A stretch of DNA of 64,000 nucleotides from Comamonas piscis (GCF_014109725.1 NZ_CP058554.1:4650001-4714000); one strand, 5' to 3'. Shown: positions 35,381 through 44,781, counted from the stretch's first letter. The notes: generated by a model not told the origin, from the letters alone. A program made the numbers and translations.

Positions 35381-36010
35381 ATGCGGCCGCGCATTGGCGT
35401 CACCGGGGGCATCGGCAGCGGCAAGAGCACGGTGACCCAGGGCTTTGCCCAGTGGGGCTGCCATGTGATCGATGCCGACCAGATTGCCCGCAGCCTGACC
35501 TTGGCCGGTGGCGCGGCCATTGCACCGATTGCGGCGCAGATGGGCGCGCACTTTATCGGTGCGGATGGGGCACTCGACCGCGCACAGATGCGGGATGCCG
35601 CTTTCCGCGAACCCGCATTCAAGGCACAGCTTGAAGGGATCCTGCACCCGCTGATCCGCCAGCTTATCGACCAGCAGTACCAGCAGGCCAGCACCGAAAC
35701 GGATGCCCCGCTGGTGATTTTCGACATTCCCTTGTTGGCCGAATCCAGCCAGTGGAGCCCGCGCCTGGACCAGGTGATTGTGGTGGACTGCCTGGAAAGC
35801 ACCCAGATCGCGCGCGTGCAGCAGCGCAACCAGCTGTCCAAGTCAGCCATCGAGGCCATCATGGCCCAGCAAGCCAGCCGCCTGCAGCGCCTGCGCAAGG
35901 CCGATTGGGTGCTGTGGAATGAAACGCTGTCGTTACAAGCGCTAGGCGACCAAGTATTCGACCTATACAATCAGTTGATAGCCAACTACTGCCCTCCGCA
36001 GCCCGATTGA
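35381..36010 (+). CDS. coaE: Dephospho-CoA kinase
   Basis: A 209-residue P-loop kinase performing the last step of coenzyme A synthesis. The ATG at 35381 overlaps no upstream gene and starts MRPRIGVTGGIGSGKST; P-loop GGIGSGKST is at about 9-17. The family segment VIDADQIARSLT and the later VVDCLESTQIARV are present. It is translated just after pilD (one base gap), the common pilD–coaE pairing. Confidence 0.95.
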   Translation: MRPRIGVTGGIGSGKSTVTQGFAQWGCHVIDADQIARSLTLAGGAAIAPIAAQMGAHFIGADGALDRAQMRDAAFREPAFKAQLEGILHPLIRQLIDQQYQQASTETDAPLVIFDIPLLAESSQWSPRLDQVIVVDCLESTQIARVQQRNQLSKSAIEAIMAQQASRLQRLRKADWVLWNETLSLQALGDQVFDLYNQLIANYCPPQPD

Positions 36011-36013
36011 TCC

Positions 36014-36769
36014 GTGATTATTTACGAGTACCCCTTCAACGAACGTGTGCGAGCCTATCTCCGCCTGGAGTACCTGCTGCGCCGGCTTGACGTACTCCTG
36101 CAGCGCGACACGGATATTGACCACCACTTTGCGATCACCACCTTGTTCGAGGTCATGGACGTTGCCTCGCGCAGCGATCTGAAAACCGACCTGCTCAAAG
36201 ACCTGGAGCGCCAGCGCCAGCAGTTCAATGCCTACCGCGACAATCCCATGATTTCCGTCGACATGCTGGACAAGGTCATTGGCCAGATTGACGCGGCCCA
36301 TGCCCAGTTGCGTGCCCAAAATGGCAAGCCCAGCCAGCTGTTGATCGAGAACGAGTGGCTGATGGCCATCCGCAACCGCACTGGCATCCCTGGCGGCACC
36401 TGCACCTTTGACCTGCCCAGCTACCATGCCTGGCTGCATGCGGACAGCAGCAGCCGCAGAGCCGATCTGCAAGGCTGGACGGCCTCGTTTGCACCGCTGG
36501 CCAGCGCCCTTATTCTGCTGCTGCGAATGTTCCGTGATGCCGGTGCGCCGCAGCGCATTGCAACTGTGCGTGGACAGTTCCAACAAAACCTGCCTCAGGG
36601 CCGCGTCTACCAGCTGCTGCGCCTCAAGATCGATCCCAGCGCTAACCTGGTCCCTGAGATCAGCGGCAACCGCTTGATGATCTCCATCCGCATGCTGCAA
36701 AAGACTGAGAGCGGCCAACTGGGCCTGACCACGCAAGACGGTCAGTACGAAATGGTGCTCTGCGCTTGA
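36014..36769 (+). CDS. zapD: Cell division protein ZapD
   Basis: A 251-residue protein starting from GTG (MIIYEYPFNERVRAYLRLEYL, the family N-terminus). ZapD cross-links FtsZ filaments at the division ring. The N-terminal alpha-helical domain is followed by a C-terminal beta-rich domain (from about 130) with FDLPSYHAWLH. Length fits the family (about 247-251). It sits three bases after coaE. Confidence 0.94.
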   Translation: MIIYEYPFNERVRAYLRLEYLLRRLDVLLQRDTDIDHHFAITTLFEVMDVASRSDLKTDLLKDLERQRQQFNAYRDNPMISVDMLDKVIGQIDAAHAQLRAQNGKPSQLLIENEWLMAIRNRTGIPGGTCTFDLPSYHAWLHADSSSRRADLQGWTASFAPLASALILLLRMFRDAGAPQRIATVRGQFQQNLPQGRVYQLLRLKIDPSANLVPEISGNRLMISIRMLQKTESGQLGLTTQDGQYEMVLCA

Positions 36770-36802
36770 GTGCTAAAGCGCGCGGGATGGAGGCGGTAAA
36801 CC

Positions 36803-37036
36803 ATGCCGCCCTACAATAGCCGGATGAGTTCTTCTGCAGATAACGCAATCCCCAGCATCCAGTGCCCCCAGTGCGGCGGCCCTTCCAGCTTTGCACGCAG
36901 CAACCGGTTTCGCCCGTTTTGCAGCGAGCGTTGCAAGCTGATTGACCTGGGCGCCTGGGGCAATGAAGATTTCCGGGTGCCTGCGGAATCCCCACCGCTG
37001 GACCAGCCCTACGGCGACCCGCGTCTGGAAGACTGA
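36803..37036 (+). CDS. yacG: DNA gyrase inhibitor YacG
   Basis: A 77-residue zinc protein. The zinc ligands are CPQC and FCSERC, then the family motif LIDLGAW. It can bind GyrB and inhibit gyrase. The ATG at 36803 has GGAGG nine bases upstream. A later ATG at 36824 would give 70 residues and lies seven bases after a TACAAT hexamer (36812-36817), so a second, leaderless start is possible. It ends the pilBCD–coaE–zapD–yacG run. Confidence 0.88.
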   Translation: MPPYNSRMSSSADNAIPSIQCPQCGGPSSFARSNRFRPFCSERCKLIDLGAWGNEDFRVPAESPPLDQPYGDPRLED

Positions 37037-37089
37037 ACGCGCCCCAACAGTGGCAGCGTCGCGCTGACCGCAAAGCGTTCAGGCAGCGC

Positions 37090-37563
37090 TTATTTCAGCG
37101 CAACTTCCTCAGCATGGGCATAAGCGGCCGCATCAAAAGGCAGGCCACGCTCCTCGCTCAGCCATTGCAACACGGGGAAGGACCCCTCCAGCACGGGGCG
37201 CACCGTCAGCGGCAATTGCTGCCAGGACATCTGCTGGCCTTCGCGCATTTCAAAGTCGCCCGACCACTGCGTCACCTTGCACCAGTGCAGGCGCACCAAG
37301 GCATGCGTGTAGTCATGCTCGGTCACCTTCCAGGCGATGCAGTTGTCGATGCGAATGCCGAGTTCTTCAACCAGCTCTCGGCGCAGTGCTGCTTCCACGG
37401 TCTCGCCCGCCTCCAGCTTGCCGCCGGGGAATTCCCACCAGCCCGCACGCGGTTTGCCCAGGGGGCGGCTTGTAATCAGCAGTGCATTGTCGCTCTCACG
37501 GATCAACACGCCCACAGCGACATCGGTGTAGCTGCGGGCTTCGGTGGTTTCAGTCTGGCTCAT
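37090..37563 (-). CDS. mutT: 8-oxo-dGTP-type Nudix hydrolase MutT
   Basis: A 157-residue Nudix protein. The Nudix box runs from about residue 47 (GGKLEAGETVEAALRREL followed by EELGI), and RAGWWEFPGGK is the MutT substrate loop. It removes oxidised nucleotides or related NTPs in the cytoplasm. It converges with yacG and follows the DUF815 ATPase in the same direction. Confidence 0.88.
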   Translation of the reverse strand: MSQTETTEARSYTDVAVGVLIRESDNALLITSRPLGKPRAGWWEFPGGKLEAGETVEAALRRELVEELGIRIDNCIAWKVTEHDYTHALVRLHWCKVTQWSGDFEMREGQQMSWQQLPLTVRPVLEGSFPVLQWLSEERGLPFDAAAYAHAEEVALK

Positions 37564-37600
37564 AGGTCTTCAAGGGCTACCGTGTAGCAGCCTTTCTTTA

Positions 37601-38557
37601 TCAATCTTGGGCTTCTTCGCCCAGATCCGCCACATCGGCAATCTGCTGTCGGGTCTGTACCTGACGCTCGCTGCGGCCAGCCCAGTCACGGGCAAACTGG
37701 TGGGCGACGCGACCACTGCGTGATCCGCGCTCCAGCGCCCAGACCAAAGCCTCGGGCCGAGCGGCTTGAATATCCGCTTCAGGGGCACCCAGCGCAGACA
37801 GCCATTGGCCCACCACGCGCAGGTATTCGTCCTGGCTGAATGGGTAGAAGCTGACCCAGAGGCCAAAGCGCTCGGACAGCGAAATCTTCTCCTCCACCAC
37901 TTCGCCCGGATGGATCTCACCGTTCTCGCCCTTTTGCTGTGCCAGGTTATCGGTCATGTACTCGGGCAGCAGATGGCGGCGGTTGCTGGTCGCATAGACC
38001 AGCACATTCGGGGTGGCGGCGGAGACGGAGCCATCCAAAATCGACTTCATCGCCTTGTAGCCGGGCTCACCCTCTTCAAAACTCAGGTCATCGCAGTAGA
38101 TGATGAATTTCTCAGGCCGGCCGGCCACCACATCGACAATGTCCGGCAGATCCGTGAGATCGGCCTTGTCCACCTCGATCAGGCGCAGGCCCTGGGGCGC
38201 ATAGGCATGCAGACAGGCGCGGATCAACGAAGACTTGCCGGTACCGCGTGCACCCGTCAGCAACACATTGTTGGCGGTGCTGCCTTGCACAAACTGCTCG
38301 GTATTGCGGGCAATCTTTTCCTTCTGGCCGTCAATGTTCTGCAGGTCGGACAGGGACATCGGACCCACATGGCGTACGGGCTCCAGCACACCGCAGCCAT
38401 TGGCGCGTTTGCGGTAACGCCAGGCAATGGCGTCGTTCCAGTCGGCCGGCGCCTGCAGCGCCTGGGGCAGCACCGACTCGATGCGCTGCATCAGCTGCTC
38501 GGCGCGCTGCACCAAGCGCTCAAGCGGAGAAAAAGGGGAAGTGGAGGACTCGGTCAT
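37601..38557 (-). CDS. DUF815 (AAA-type) ATP-binding protein
   Basis: Predicted 318 residues starting MTESSTSPFSPLERLVQRAE; the 38557 ATG is preferred over 38617, whose extension is basic and not conserved-looking. The P-loop is GARGTGKSS, and a Walker B-like FIIYCDDLSFEEGEPGYKA follows. The block ATSNRRHLLPEYM is typical of the family. The function is unknown. It is usually next to mutT and argJ in betaproteobacteria, as here. Confidence 0.88.
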   Translation of the reverse strand: MTESSTSPFSPLERLVQRAEQLMQRIESVLPQALQAPADWNDAIAWRYRKRANGCGVLEPVRHVGPMSLSDLQNIDGQKEKIARNTEQFVQGSTANNVLLTGARGTGKSSLIRACLHAYAPQGLRLIEVDKADLTDLPDIVDVVAGRPEKFIIYCDDLSFEEGEPGYKAMKSILDGSVSAATPNVLVYATSNRRHLLPEYMTDNLAQQKGENGEIHPGEVVEEKISLSERFGLWVSFYPFSQDEYLRVVGQWLSALGAPEADIQAARPEALVWALERGSRSGRVAHQFARDWAGRSERQVQTRQQIADVADLGEEAQD

Positions 38558-38641
38558 GGTATCCAGACGCACAAGGTTGAAAAGCCAGCGCTGCCTGCGG
38601 TCCCCATGGCGGGGCACGCCGGCAGGCTGGCTGCCGCTGTA

Positions 38642-39874
38642 TCAGGAGCGGTAGTCCGCGTTGATGCTCACATAGTCGTGACTCAGATCGCAGGTCCACA
38701 GCTGGGTGGATGCGCTGCCCCGGCCCAGCTGCACGCGCACCACAATTTCTTGCTGTTTCATCACGCGCTGGCCATCGGCCTCTTGGTAGGCCGGGTTGCG
38801 GCCGCCCTGGGTGGCGACATGCACATCGTCCAGGAACAGCTCAATCTGGGTTTGGTCCAGATCATCGATACCGGCGTAGCCCACAGCTGCCAGAATGCGG
38901 CCCAGGTTGGGATCGCTGGCAAAGAACGCCGTTTTGACCAGTGGCGAATGCGCAATCGCATAGGCCACCAGGCGGCATTCTTCTTCGGTACGGCCTTGCT
39001 CAACCTCGATCTGGATGAACTTGGTGGCGCCCTCGCCGTCGCGCACAATCGCTTGCGCCAGCTTCTGAGCCACCTCGCGCAGCGCGGTCATCAAAGCCTG
39101 GCCGTCCGCGGTGTTCCAGTCGGTGATGGGGGCATTGCCTGCCTGGTTGGTAGCAACCACGACAAAGGAGTCATTGGTTGAGGTGTCGCCGTCAATCGTG
39201 ATGCGGTTGAAGGACTGGTCCGCCAGGGTCTTGGCCAGCGCTGGCATCAGCTCGGGGCTGATAGCTGCATCGGTGCCCAAAAAGCTCAGCATGGTCGCCA
39301 TATTGGGGCGAATCATGCCCGCGCCCTTGCTGATACCGGTGACCTGCACCGTCTTACCACCTACCGTGGCCGACGCAGAGAACGCCTTGGGCAGGGTGTC
39401 GGTGGTCATGATGCCCTCGGCGGCCTTGGCCCAGTGGGTCGGCTGTGCGTCAGCAATGGCGGCGGGCAGGCCAGCGGTGATGCGGTCCACCGGCAGCGGC
39501 TCCATGATCACGCCGGTCGAGAACGGCAGCACTTGCTGGGTATCAATCTTCAACAGACCAGCGAGTGCATCGCAGGTGGCATGCGCGCGGGCCAGGCCAT
39601 CAGCGCCGGTGCCAGCATTGGCATTGCCGGTGTTGATGACGATGGCGCGGATCGCCTGGCCGTGGCTGGCCAGATGCTCGCGGCAGATCTGCACGGGCGC
39701 GGCGCAAAAGCGGTTCTTGGTGAACACGCCAGCCACATGGCTGCCCTCGTCCAGCAAAAACACCGTCACATCCTTGCGGTTGGCCTTGCGCACGCCGGCC
39801 TCCGTCACACCAATACGAATACCGGCAACAGGCGCCAAGTCCTGCGCTACGGGGGCTTTCAAATTGACGGGCAT
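38642..39874 (-). CDS. argJ: Bifunctional glutamate N-acetyltransferase/amino-acid acetyltransferase ArgJ
   Basis: A 410-residue enzyme of the arginine pathway that transfers acetyl from N-acetylornithine to glutamate and can also use acetyl-CoA. The autocleavage site precedes the nucleophilic Thr in MIRPNMATMLSFLG, and GKTVQVTGISKGAG and TINTGNANAG-like blocks are present. It is processed into alpha and beta chains. Length fits the family (about 405-410). Confidence 0.95.
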   Translation of the reverse strand: MPVNLKAPVAQDLAPVAGIRIGVTEAGVRKANRKDVTVFLLDEGSHVAGVFTKNRFCAAPVQICREHLASHGQAIRAIVINTGNANAGTGADGLARAHATCDALAGLLKIDTQQVLPFSTGVIMEPLPVDRITAGLPAAIADAQPTHWAKAAEGIMTTDTLPKAFSASATVGGKTVQVTGISKGAGMIRPNMATMLSFLGTDAAISPELMPALAKTLADQSFNRITIDGDTSTNDSFVVVATNQAGNAPITDWNTADGQALMTALREVAQKLAQAIVRDGEGATKFIQIEVEQGRTEEECRLVAYAIAHSPLVKTAFFASDPNLGRILAAVGYAGIDDLDQTQIELFLDDVHVATQGGRNPAYQEADGQRVMKQQEIVVRVQLGRGSASTQLWTCDLSHDYVSINADYRS

Positions 39875-39899
39875 ATCAGTCTTTTCCTTGAAACCATGA

Positions 39900-39932
39900 A
39901 AAAACGGGCGATGAACCAGTCAACGCCCGTTG
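39900..39932 (-). terminator. Terminator after secA
   Basis: On the minus strand ACGGGCG pairs with CGCCCGT over a 13-base loop and is followed by six T residues. It lies between secA and argJ. Confidence 0.8.
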
Positions 39933-39951
39933 TGGTGAAGCAATCCGGTAA

Positions 39952-42690
39952 TTATGCGAGTTTACCGTGACAGAGCTTGTATTTCTTGCCGCTGCCGCAT
40001 GGGCATGGGTCGTTACGGGACACGCGCGCGCCCTCTGGCAGCGCCAAAGGTTCGCTGGCCTCGGCATCGCCCGATTCGTCAGGGCCGCTGTAGGTCACAT
40101 GCGCCGTGCGGTCGTTGCTTTGCTCCAGCTGCTCGGTGGCTTCATCGAGCTGCTCGGGCGAGCGGATCTGCACCGACATCATCACGCGGGTCACCTGCGT
40201 CTTGACCTGGTCAATCAGCTGGCTGAACAGCTCGAATGCCTCGCGCTTGTATTCCTGCTTGGGCTGCTTTTGTGCATAGCCGCGCAGGTGGATGCCTTGG
40301 CGCAGGTAGTCCAGCGCAGCCAGATGGTCGCGCCAGCTGGAATCCAGGGTCTGCAGCAGCACCGCACGCATGAACTGCATGAAGTTCTCCTTGCCCGCCT
40401 GCTCCAGCTTATCGTTGAAAAGACGCGCGCCTTCAGCCACCACCTTCTCTTCGATCTCCTCGTCGGTGATCGACTCGGCGCCTTCCAGCAGCTGCACCAG
40501 CGGCAGGTTGATCTGCCACTCGTCGCGCAGCACCTTTTCCAGGCCAGCCAGGTCCCACTGCTCTTCCATCGACTGCACGGGCACGTACTGGCGCACGATA
40601 TCGGCCAGTGCGCTGTCGCGCATGCCATCAATCATGGGAGACAGATCAGCGGCATCCAGGATCTCGTTGCGCTGCTGGTAGATGACCTTGCGCTGGTCAT
40701 TGGCCACATCGTCGTATTCAAGCAATTGCTTGCGCATGTCGAAATTGCGTGCTTCCACCTTGCGCTGAGCGCTCTCGATGGAGCGGGTCACAATGCCCGC
40801 CTCAATGGCTTCGCCATCGGGCATCTTCAGGCGCTCCATGATGGCCTTGACACGGTCGCCCGCGAAGATGCGCATCAGCTGGTCGTCCAGCGACAGATAG
40901 AAGCGTGAGGAACCGCGGTCACCCTGGCGGCCGGCACGGCCTCGCAGCTGGTTGTCGATACGGCGCGACTCATGGCGCTCGGTGGCGATGATGCGCAGGC
41001 CGCCCAGCTCGGTCACCTTGTCGTGCTCGACCTTCCAGTCGGCGCGCAAGGCATCCACCTTGTTGCGACGCTCGGTCTCCGTCAGCGACTCGTCGTTCTC
41101 GATGGCAGAAATCTGCTTCTCGATATTGCCACCCAGCACAATGTCGGTACCCCGACCGGCCATATTGGTCGCAATGGTGATCACGCCTGGGCGTCCCGCC
41201 TGGGCAATGATGTCTGCCTCGCGCTCGTGCTGCTTGGCATTGAGTACCTGGTGAGGCAGGTTCTCTTTTTTCAGCATCTCGTCGATGATTTCAGAGTTCT
41301 CGATCGAGGTCGTACCCACCAGCACCGGCTGACCGCGCTCATAGCACTCGCGGATGTCATTGATTGCAGCCGTGTACTTTTCGGGCGTGGTCTTGTAGAC
41401 GCGGTCCAGCTGGTCGTCGCGCTTGCTGGGGCGGTTGGGTGGAATCACCACGGTCTCCAGACCGTAGATTTCCTGGAACTCATAGGCTTCGGTATCTGCC
41501 GTGCCCGTCATGCCACCCAGCTTGTTGTACAGGCGGAAGTAGTTCTGGAAGGTGATCGATGCCAGGGTCTGGTTCTCGGCCTGGATTTCCACGCCTTCCT
41601 TGGCTTCAACGGCCTGGTGCAGGCCTTCGCTCCAGCGGCGGCCTGACATCAGACGGCCGGTGAATTCATCGACAATCACCACCTCGCCGCCCTGCACCAC
41701 ATAGTGCTGGTCGCGGTGGTAGAGATGCTGGGCGCGCAGCGCCGCATACAGTTGGTGCACCAGGGTGATGTTGGCGGGATCGTAGAGCGATGCGCCTTCG
41801 GCCAGCATGCCCTTTTCCGCCAGAATGCGCTCTGCCGCTTCGTAGCCCTGCTCGGTCAAGTGGATCTGGTGGCCTTTTTCATCGACCGTGAAATCGCCTG
41901 GCTTGGTCACGCCTTCACCTGTGCGGGGGTCGGCTTCGCCTTCTTGGCGGGTGAGGGTTGGCACCACTTCGCGCATCGCCAGATAGGCAGCGGTATGGTC
42001 TTCGGCTTGGCCGGAGATGATCAGCGGCGTACGCGCTTCATCGATCAGGATCGAGTCCACCTCGTCAACGATGGCGAAATTCAAATTGCGCTGCACGCGC
42101 TCGCTGGCATCCTGCACCATATTGTCGCGCAGGTAGTCAAAGCCGTACTCGTTGTTGGTACCGTAGGTGATGTCGGAGTTGTAGGCGGCCTGCTTTTCAT
42201 GCTTGGGCAGCTGCGACAGGTTGATACCGACGCTCAAACCCAGGAAGTTGTAGAGCCGTCCCATCCAGGTGGCATCACGAGTAGCGAGGTAATCATTGAC
42301 CGTCACCACGTGCACGCCACCGCCGCTCAAGGCGTTCAGGTACACCGGCAGGGTGCCTGTCAGGGTCTTGCCCTCACCCGTGCGCATTTCGGCAATCTTG
42401 CCGTAATGCAGGGCCATACCGCCCAGCATCTGCACATCGAAGTGACGCATCTTCATCACCCGCTTGGAGCCTTCGCGCACGACGGCAAAAGCCTCGGGCA
42501 AGATATCGTCCAGTGACTCTCCACCGGCGACCCGGTTTTTGAACTCCTGCGTCTTCTCGCGCAATTGCTCGTCGCTGAGCTTTTCGTACTCAGGCTCCAT
42601 CGCGTTGATGCGCGTGACGACCTTGCGGTATTGCTTGAGCAGGCGATCATTGCGACTGCCAAAAATTTTGGTGAAGAAATTGGTTGCCAT
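39952..42690 (-). CDS. secA: Preprotein translocase ATPase SecA
   Basis: A 912-residue motor of the Sec pathway. The start MATNFFTKIFGSRNDRLLKQ is the family N-terminus. Walker A is MRTGEGKT, the DEAD-like box DEVDSILIDEA, and a second helicase domain contains TTSIENSE and ATNMAGRGTDI. The C-terminal zinc tail reads CPCGSGKKYKLCHG. It is divergent from a DciA-like gene, the usual betaproteobacterial arrangement. No secM-like regulator is seen. Confidence 0.97.
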   Translation of the reverse strand: MATNFFTKIFGSRNDRLLKQYRKVVTRINAMEPEYEKLSDEQLREKTQEFKNRVAGGESLDDILPEAFAVVREGSKRVMKMRHFDVQMLGGMALHYGKIAEMRTGEGKTLTGTLPVYLNALSGGGVHVVTVNDYLATRDATWMGRLYNFLGLSVGINLSQLPKHEKQAAYNSDITYGTNNEYGFDYLRDNMVQDASERVQRNLNFAIVDEVDSILIDEARTPLIISGQAEDHTAAYLAMREVVPTLTRQEGEADPRTGEGVTKPGDFTVDEKGHQIHLTEQGYEAAERILAEKGMLAEGASLYDPANITLVHQLYAALRAQHLYHRDQHYVVQGGEVVIVDEFTGRLMSGRRWSEGLHQAVEAKEGVEIQAENQTLASITFQNYFRLYNKLGGMTGTADTEAYEFQEIYGLETVVIPPNRPSKRDDQLDRVYKTTPEKYTAAINDIRECYERGQPVLVGTTSIENSEIIDEMLKKENLPHQVLNAKQHEREADIIAQAGRPGVITIATNMAGRGTDIVLGGNIEKQISAIENDESLTETERRNKVDALRADWKVEHDKVTELGGLRIIATERHESRRIDNQLRGRAGRQGDRGSSRFYLSLDDQLMRIFAGDRVKAIMERLKMPDGEAIEAGIVTRSIESAQRKVEARNFDMRKQLLEYDDVANDQRKVIYQQRNEILDAADLSPMIDGMRDSALADIVRQYVPVQSMEEQWDLAGLEKVLRDEWQINLPLVQLLEGAESITDEEIEEKVVAEGARLFNDKLEQAGKENFMQFMRAVLLQTLDSSWRDHLAALDYLRQGIHLRGYAQKQPKQEYKREAFELFSQLIDQVKTQVTRVMMSVQIRSPEQLDEATEQLEQSNDRTAHVTYSGPDESGDAEASEPLALPEGARVSRNDPCPCGSGKKYKLCHGKLA

Positions 42691-42917
42691 GCGAACAGAA
42701 CCACACAACCAGAGGCAGCACTTGCGTCCACCCCTGCCATGCGACCGGAATTCCTAGTGTTTAGTGTTGTGTCAGATGGAGGCAATGACCCCGGCTTCAA
42801 TACCGAAAACCATGCCAGCCGAATAAAACATTCTACAACCCTGAATAGAATGCGTTGTGGCAGGTGCATTGCAATGTATGGCTATCGCGCCTGCCACAGC
42901 TTTGGATGTCCCCTGCC

Positions 42918-43226
42918 ATGATCAAGCCCCAACGTCGGCATTTCGCCGTCACCGTAGAACAAGCCGCGAGCGAGGCCCCCACCCTGGCGAGCCTGGTGGC
43001 CTTGACGCGGGAGTCCTCTACCCGCTTCCAACTGGTGGAATTTCTGATTCCGCCGATGCTGCGCGCCTCCATCAAGCCCGGCCCCATCGATGGCGACCAA
43101 TGGTGCCTGCTGGTGGCCAACAATGCCTGCGCTGCCAAGATGAAGCAGCTGCTGCCCGCGATGGCTGCCCATCTACGCGTCAAAGGCTACCCGACGGCCG
43201 ATATCCGCCTCAAAGTACTGCGCTGA
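42918..43226 (+). CDS. DUF721/DciA-type protein
   Basis: A 102-residue protein starting MIKPQRRHFAVTVEQAASEA. It has the features of a short DUF721 (DciA) domain: a helical N-terminus with LASLVALTRES, then a beta segment WCLLVANNACAAKMKQLLPAM, ending in RLKVLR. DciA is the DnaB replicative helicase loader/operator in bacteria without DnaC. It is divergent from secA, as in many betaproteobacteria. TAGAAT (42845-42850) could be its -10. It is shorter than many DciA proteins, lacking any C-terminal extension. Confidence 0.7.
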   Translation: MIKPQRRHFAVTVEQAASEAPTLASLVALTRESSTRFQLVEFLIPPMLRASIKPGPIDGDQWCLLVANNACAAKMKQLLPAMAAHLRVKGYPTADIRLKVLR

Positions 43227-43263
43227 TAACGCGCAGCCAAGACCCCATCGCAAGCCCAGACGC

Positions 43264-43300
43264 AAAAAAGCCGTTCCCAGCGCTTGCTGAGAACGGCTTT
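43264..43300 (+). terminator. Terminator after the DciA-like gene
   Basis: AAAAAAGCCGTTC … GAACGGCTTT around a CCAGCGCTTGCTGA loop, just before the tRNA on the other strand. Confidence 0.75.
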
Positions 43301-43309
43301 GTAAAGCTC

Positions 43310-43385
43310 TGGTGCCGGTTATCGGAATCGAACTGATGACCTACCGCTTACAAGGCGGTTGCTCTACCAACTGAGCTAAACCGGC
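43310..43385 (-). tRNA. tRNA-Thr (anticodon TGT)
   Basis: A 76-nt tRNA on the minus strand with acceptor stem GCCGGTT/AACCGGC, D-loop AGCTCAGTTGGTAGAGC, anticodon stem ACCGC/GCGGT with loop CTTGTAA (anticodon TGT, reading ACA), and an encoded CCA. The T-stem ATCAG/CCGAT has one A·C mismatch. It lies after sspB. Confidence 0.95.
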
Positions 43386-43433
43386 AACATTCGGCATTCT
43401 ATACGGGATTGCCCGTGGAAAAGCCGAGACCGG

Positions 43434-43958
43434 CTATTTGACCAGCTTGAGGGACGGTTTGCCCGCCTTGCCAGGCCGAGCTGGGGTCTTACCATCGCCT
43501 GCAGGCGCCTCGTCACTAGAGGCGACAACCTGCATGACCGGCGCAGCGGTGTCCGCCTCCGTAGCTGCTTCGTCACCCTCTTCTCGCTCCGCTTCCAACG
43601 CTGACATGGCAATGTCCGCATCGTCGTCGAGCAGATCCTCTGGCGGTGGGAAGCCCATGCCCTGGCCGGTTTCGCGCGCAAAAATGGCGACCACGCGGCT
43701 GACGGGCACCATGATGTCGCGCGGCACACCGCCAAAACGGGCAGTGAACTCAATGTAGTCATTGCCCAGCTTGAGCGCGCTGGTGGCGTCATAGCTGATG
43801 TTGAGCACAATTTCGCCGTCTTTGACGAACTCGCGCGGGACCAGCACGGTCTTGTCCACGCGAACGCTCAGGTACGGGGTCAGGCCATTGTCATTGCACC
43901 ACTCCACCCAGGCACGGATCAAATAAGGCTGGGTGGATGTCGTCTGGATTTCACTCAT
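43434..43958 (-). CDS. sspB: ClpXP protease specificity-enhancing factor SspB
   Basis: A 174-residue adaptor that tethers ssrA-tagged proteins to ClpXP. The conserved substrate-binding domain is at about 10-110 (PYLIRAWVEWCNDNGLTPY, NISYDATSALKLGND). An acidic flexible linker follows, and the C-terminal ClpX-binding tail is PSLKLVK. It follows sspA by 88 bases, the usual sspA–sspB pair. Confidence 0.95.
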   Translation of the reverse strand: MSEIQTTSTQPYLIRAWVEWCNDNGLTPYLSVRVDKTVLVPREFVKDGEIVLNISYDATSALKLGNDYIEFTARFGGVPRDIMVPVSRVVAIFARETGQGMGFPPPEDLLDDDADIAMSALEAEREEGDEAATEADTAAPVMQVVASSDEAPAGDGKTPARPGKAGKPSLKLVK

Positions 43959-44046
43959 TGGGCACTTTCTGCTCTCAGCAGCGCCAGCGGTCTATCCCAC
44001 TGGCACCGCCCGCATGCAACCCGCCAAAAAGCGGGTCCAGCGGCTT

Positions 44047-44658
44047 TTACTTGCGCATGACCTTTTCGGAAGGCGTCAGTGCCTCGATATAGGCAGGGCG
44101 CGAGAAGATGCGTTCCGCATACTTCAGCAGCGGGGCTGCATTCTTGGACAGCTCGATACCGTAGTAATCCAGGCGCCACAGCAACGGCGCAATGGCCACA
44201 TCCAACATCGAGAAGTTCTCGCCCAGGATGAACTTGTTCTTCAGGAACACCGGTGCCATCTGGGTCAGGCGGTCGCGGATCTGCGAGCGGGCCTTTTCCA
44301 GGGCCTTCTCGTTGCCCTTGACAGCACGCTCTTCCAAGGTGTGCACGTGGGTGAACAACTCTTTTTCGAAGTTCAGCAGGAACAGACGCACACGGGCACG
44401 CTCGACCGGGTCGCCGGGCATCAGTTGTGGGTGCGGAAAGCGCTCGTCGATGTACTCGTTGATGATGTTCGACTCGTACAGGATCAGATCACGCTCGACC
44501 AGGATTGGCACCTGGCCGTAGGGGTTCATCACACTGATGTCTTCGGGCTTGTTGAACAGGTCCACATCACGGATTTCAAAATCCATCCCCTTTTCGAACA
44601 GCACGAAGCGGCAGCGGTGGGAGAAAGGGCAGGTCGTTCCCGAATAAAGCACCATCAT
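44047..44658 (-). CDS. sspA: Stringent starvation protein A (GST-fold RNA polymerase-associated)
   Basis: A 203-residue glutathione-S-transferase-fold protein. The start MMVLYSGTTCPFSHRCRFVL is the family N-terminus, with GAGGAG a little upstream. The thioredoxin-like N-domain (about 1-80) and alpha-helical C-domain (about 85-200) are present, with the PYGQVPILVERD loop. It binds RNA polymerase and affects stress and stationary-phase genes. It lies between petC and sspB. Confidence 0.94.
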   Translation of the reverse strand: MMVLYSGTTCPFSHRCRFVLFEKGMDFEIRDVDLFNKPEDISVMNPYGQVPILVERDLILYESNIINEYIDERFPHPQLMPGDPVERARVRLFLLNFEKELFTHVHTLEERAVKGNEKALEKARSQIRDRLTQMAPVFLKNKFILGENFSMLDVAIAPLLWRLDYYGIELSKNAAPLLKYAERIFSRPAYIEALTPSEKVMRK

Positions 44659-44781
44659 GGTGAGAGGCTCCTCAAAATCAAAAAAGAGTGGACAGCAGTC
44701 AATGCCGCCCACTCTACACAAATCGGCTACCCCAATTCAAGCCCTGCTCACAGGGCCCGAAGCGGCTGCACGCAAATACGT

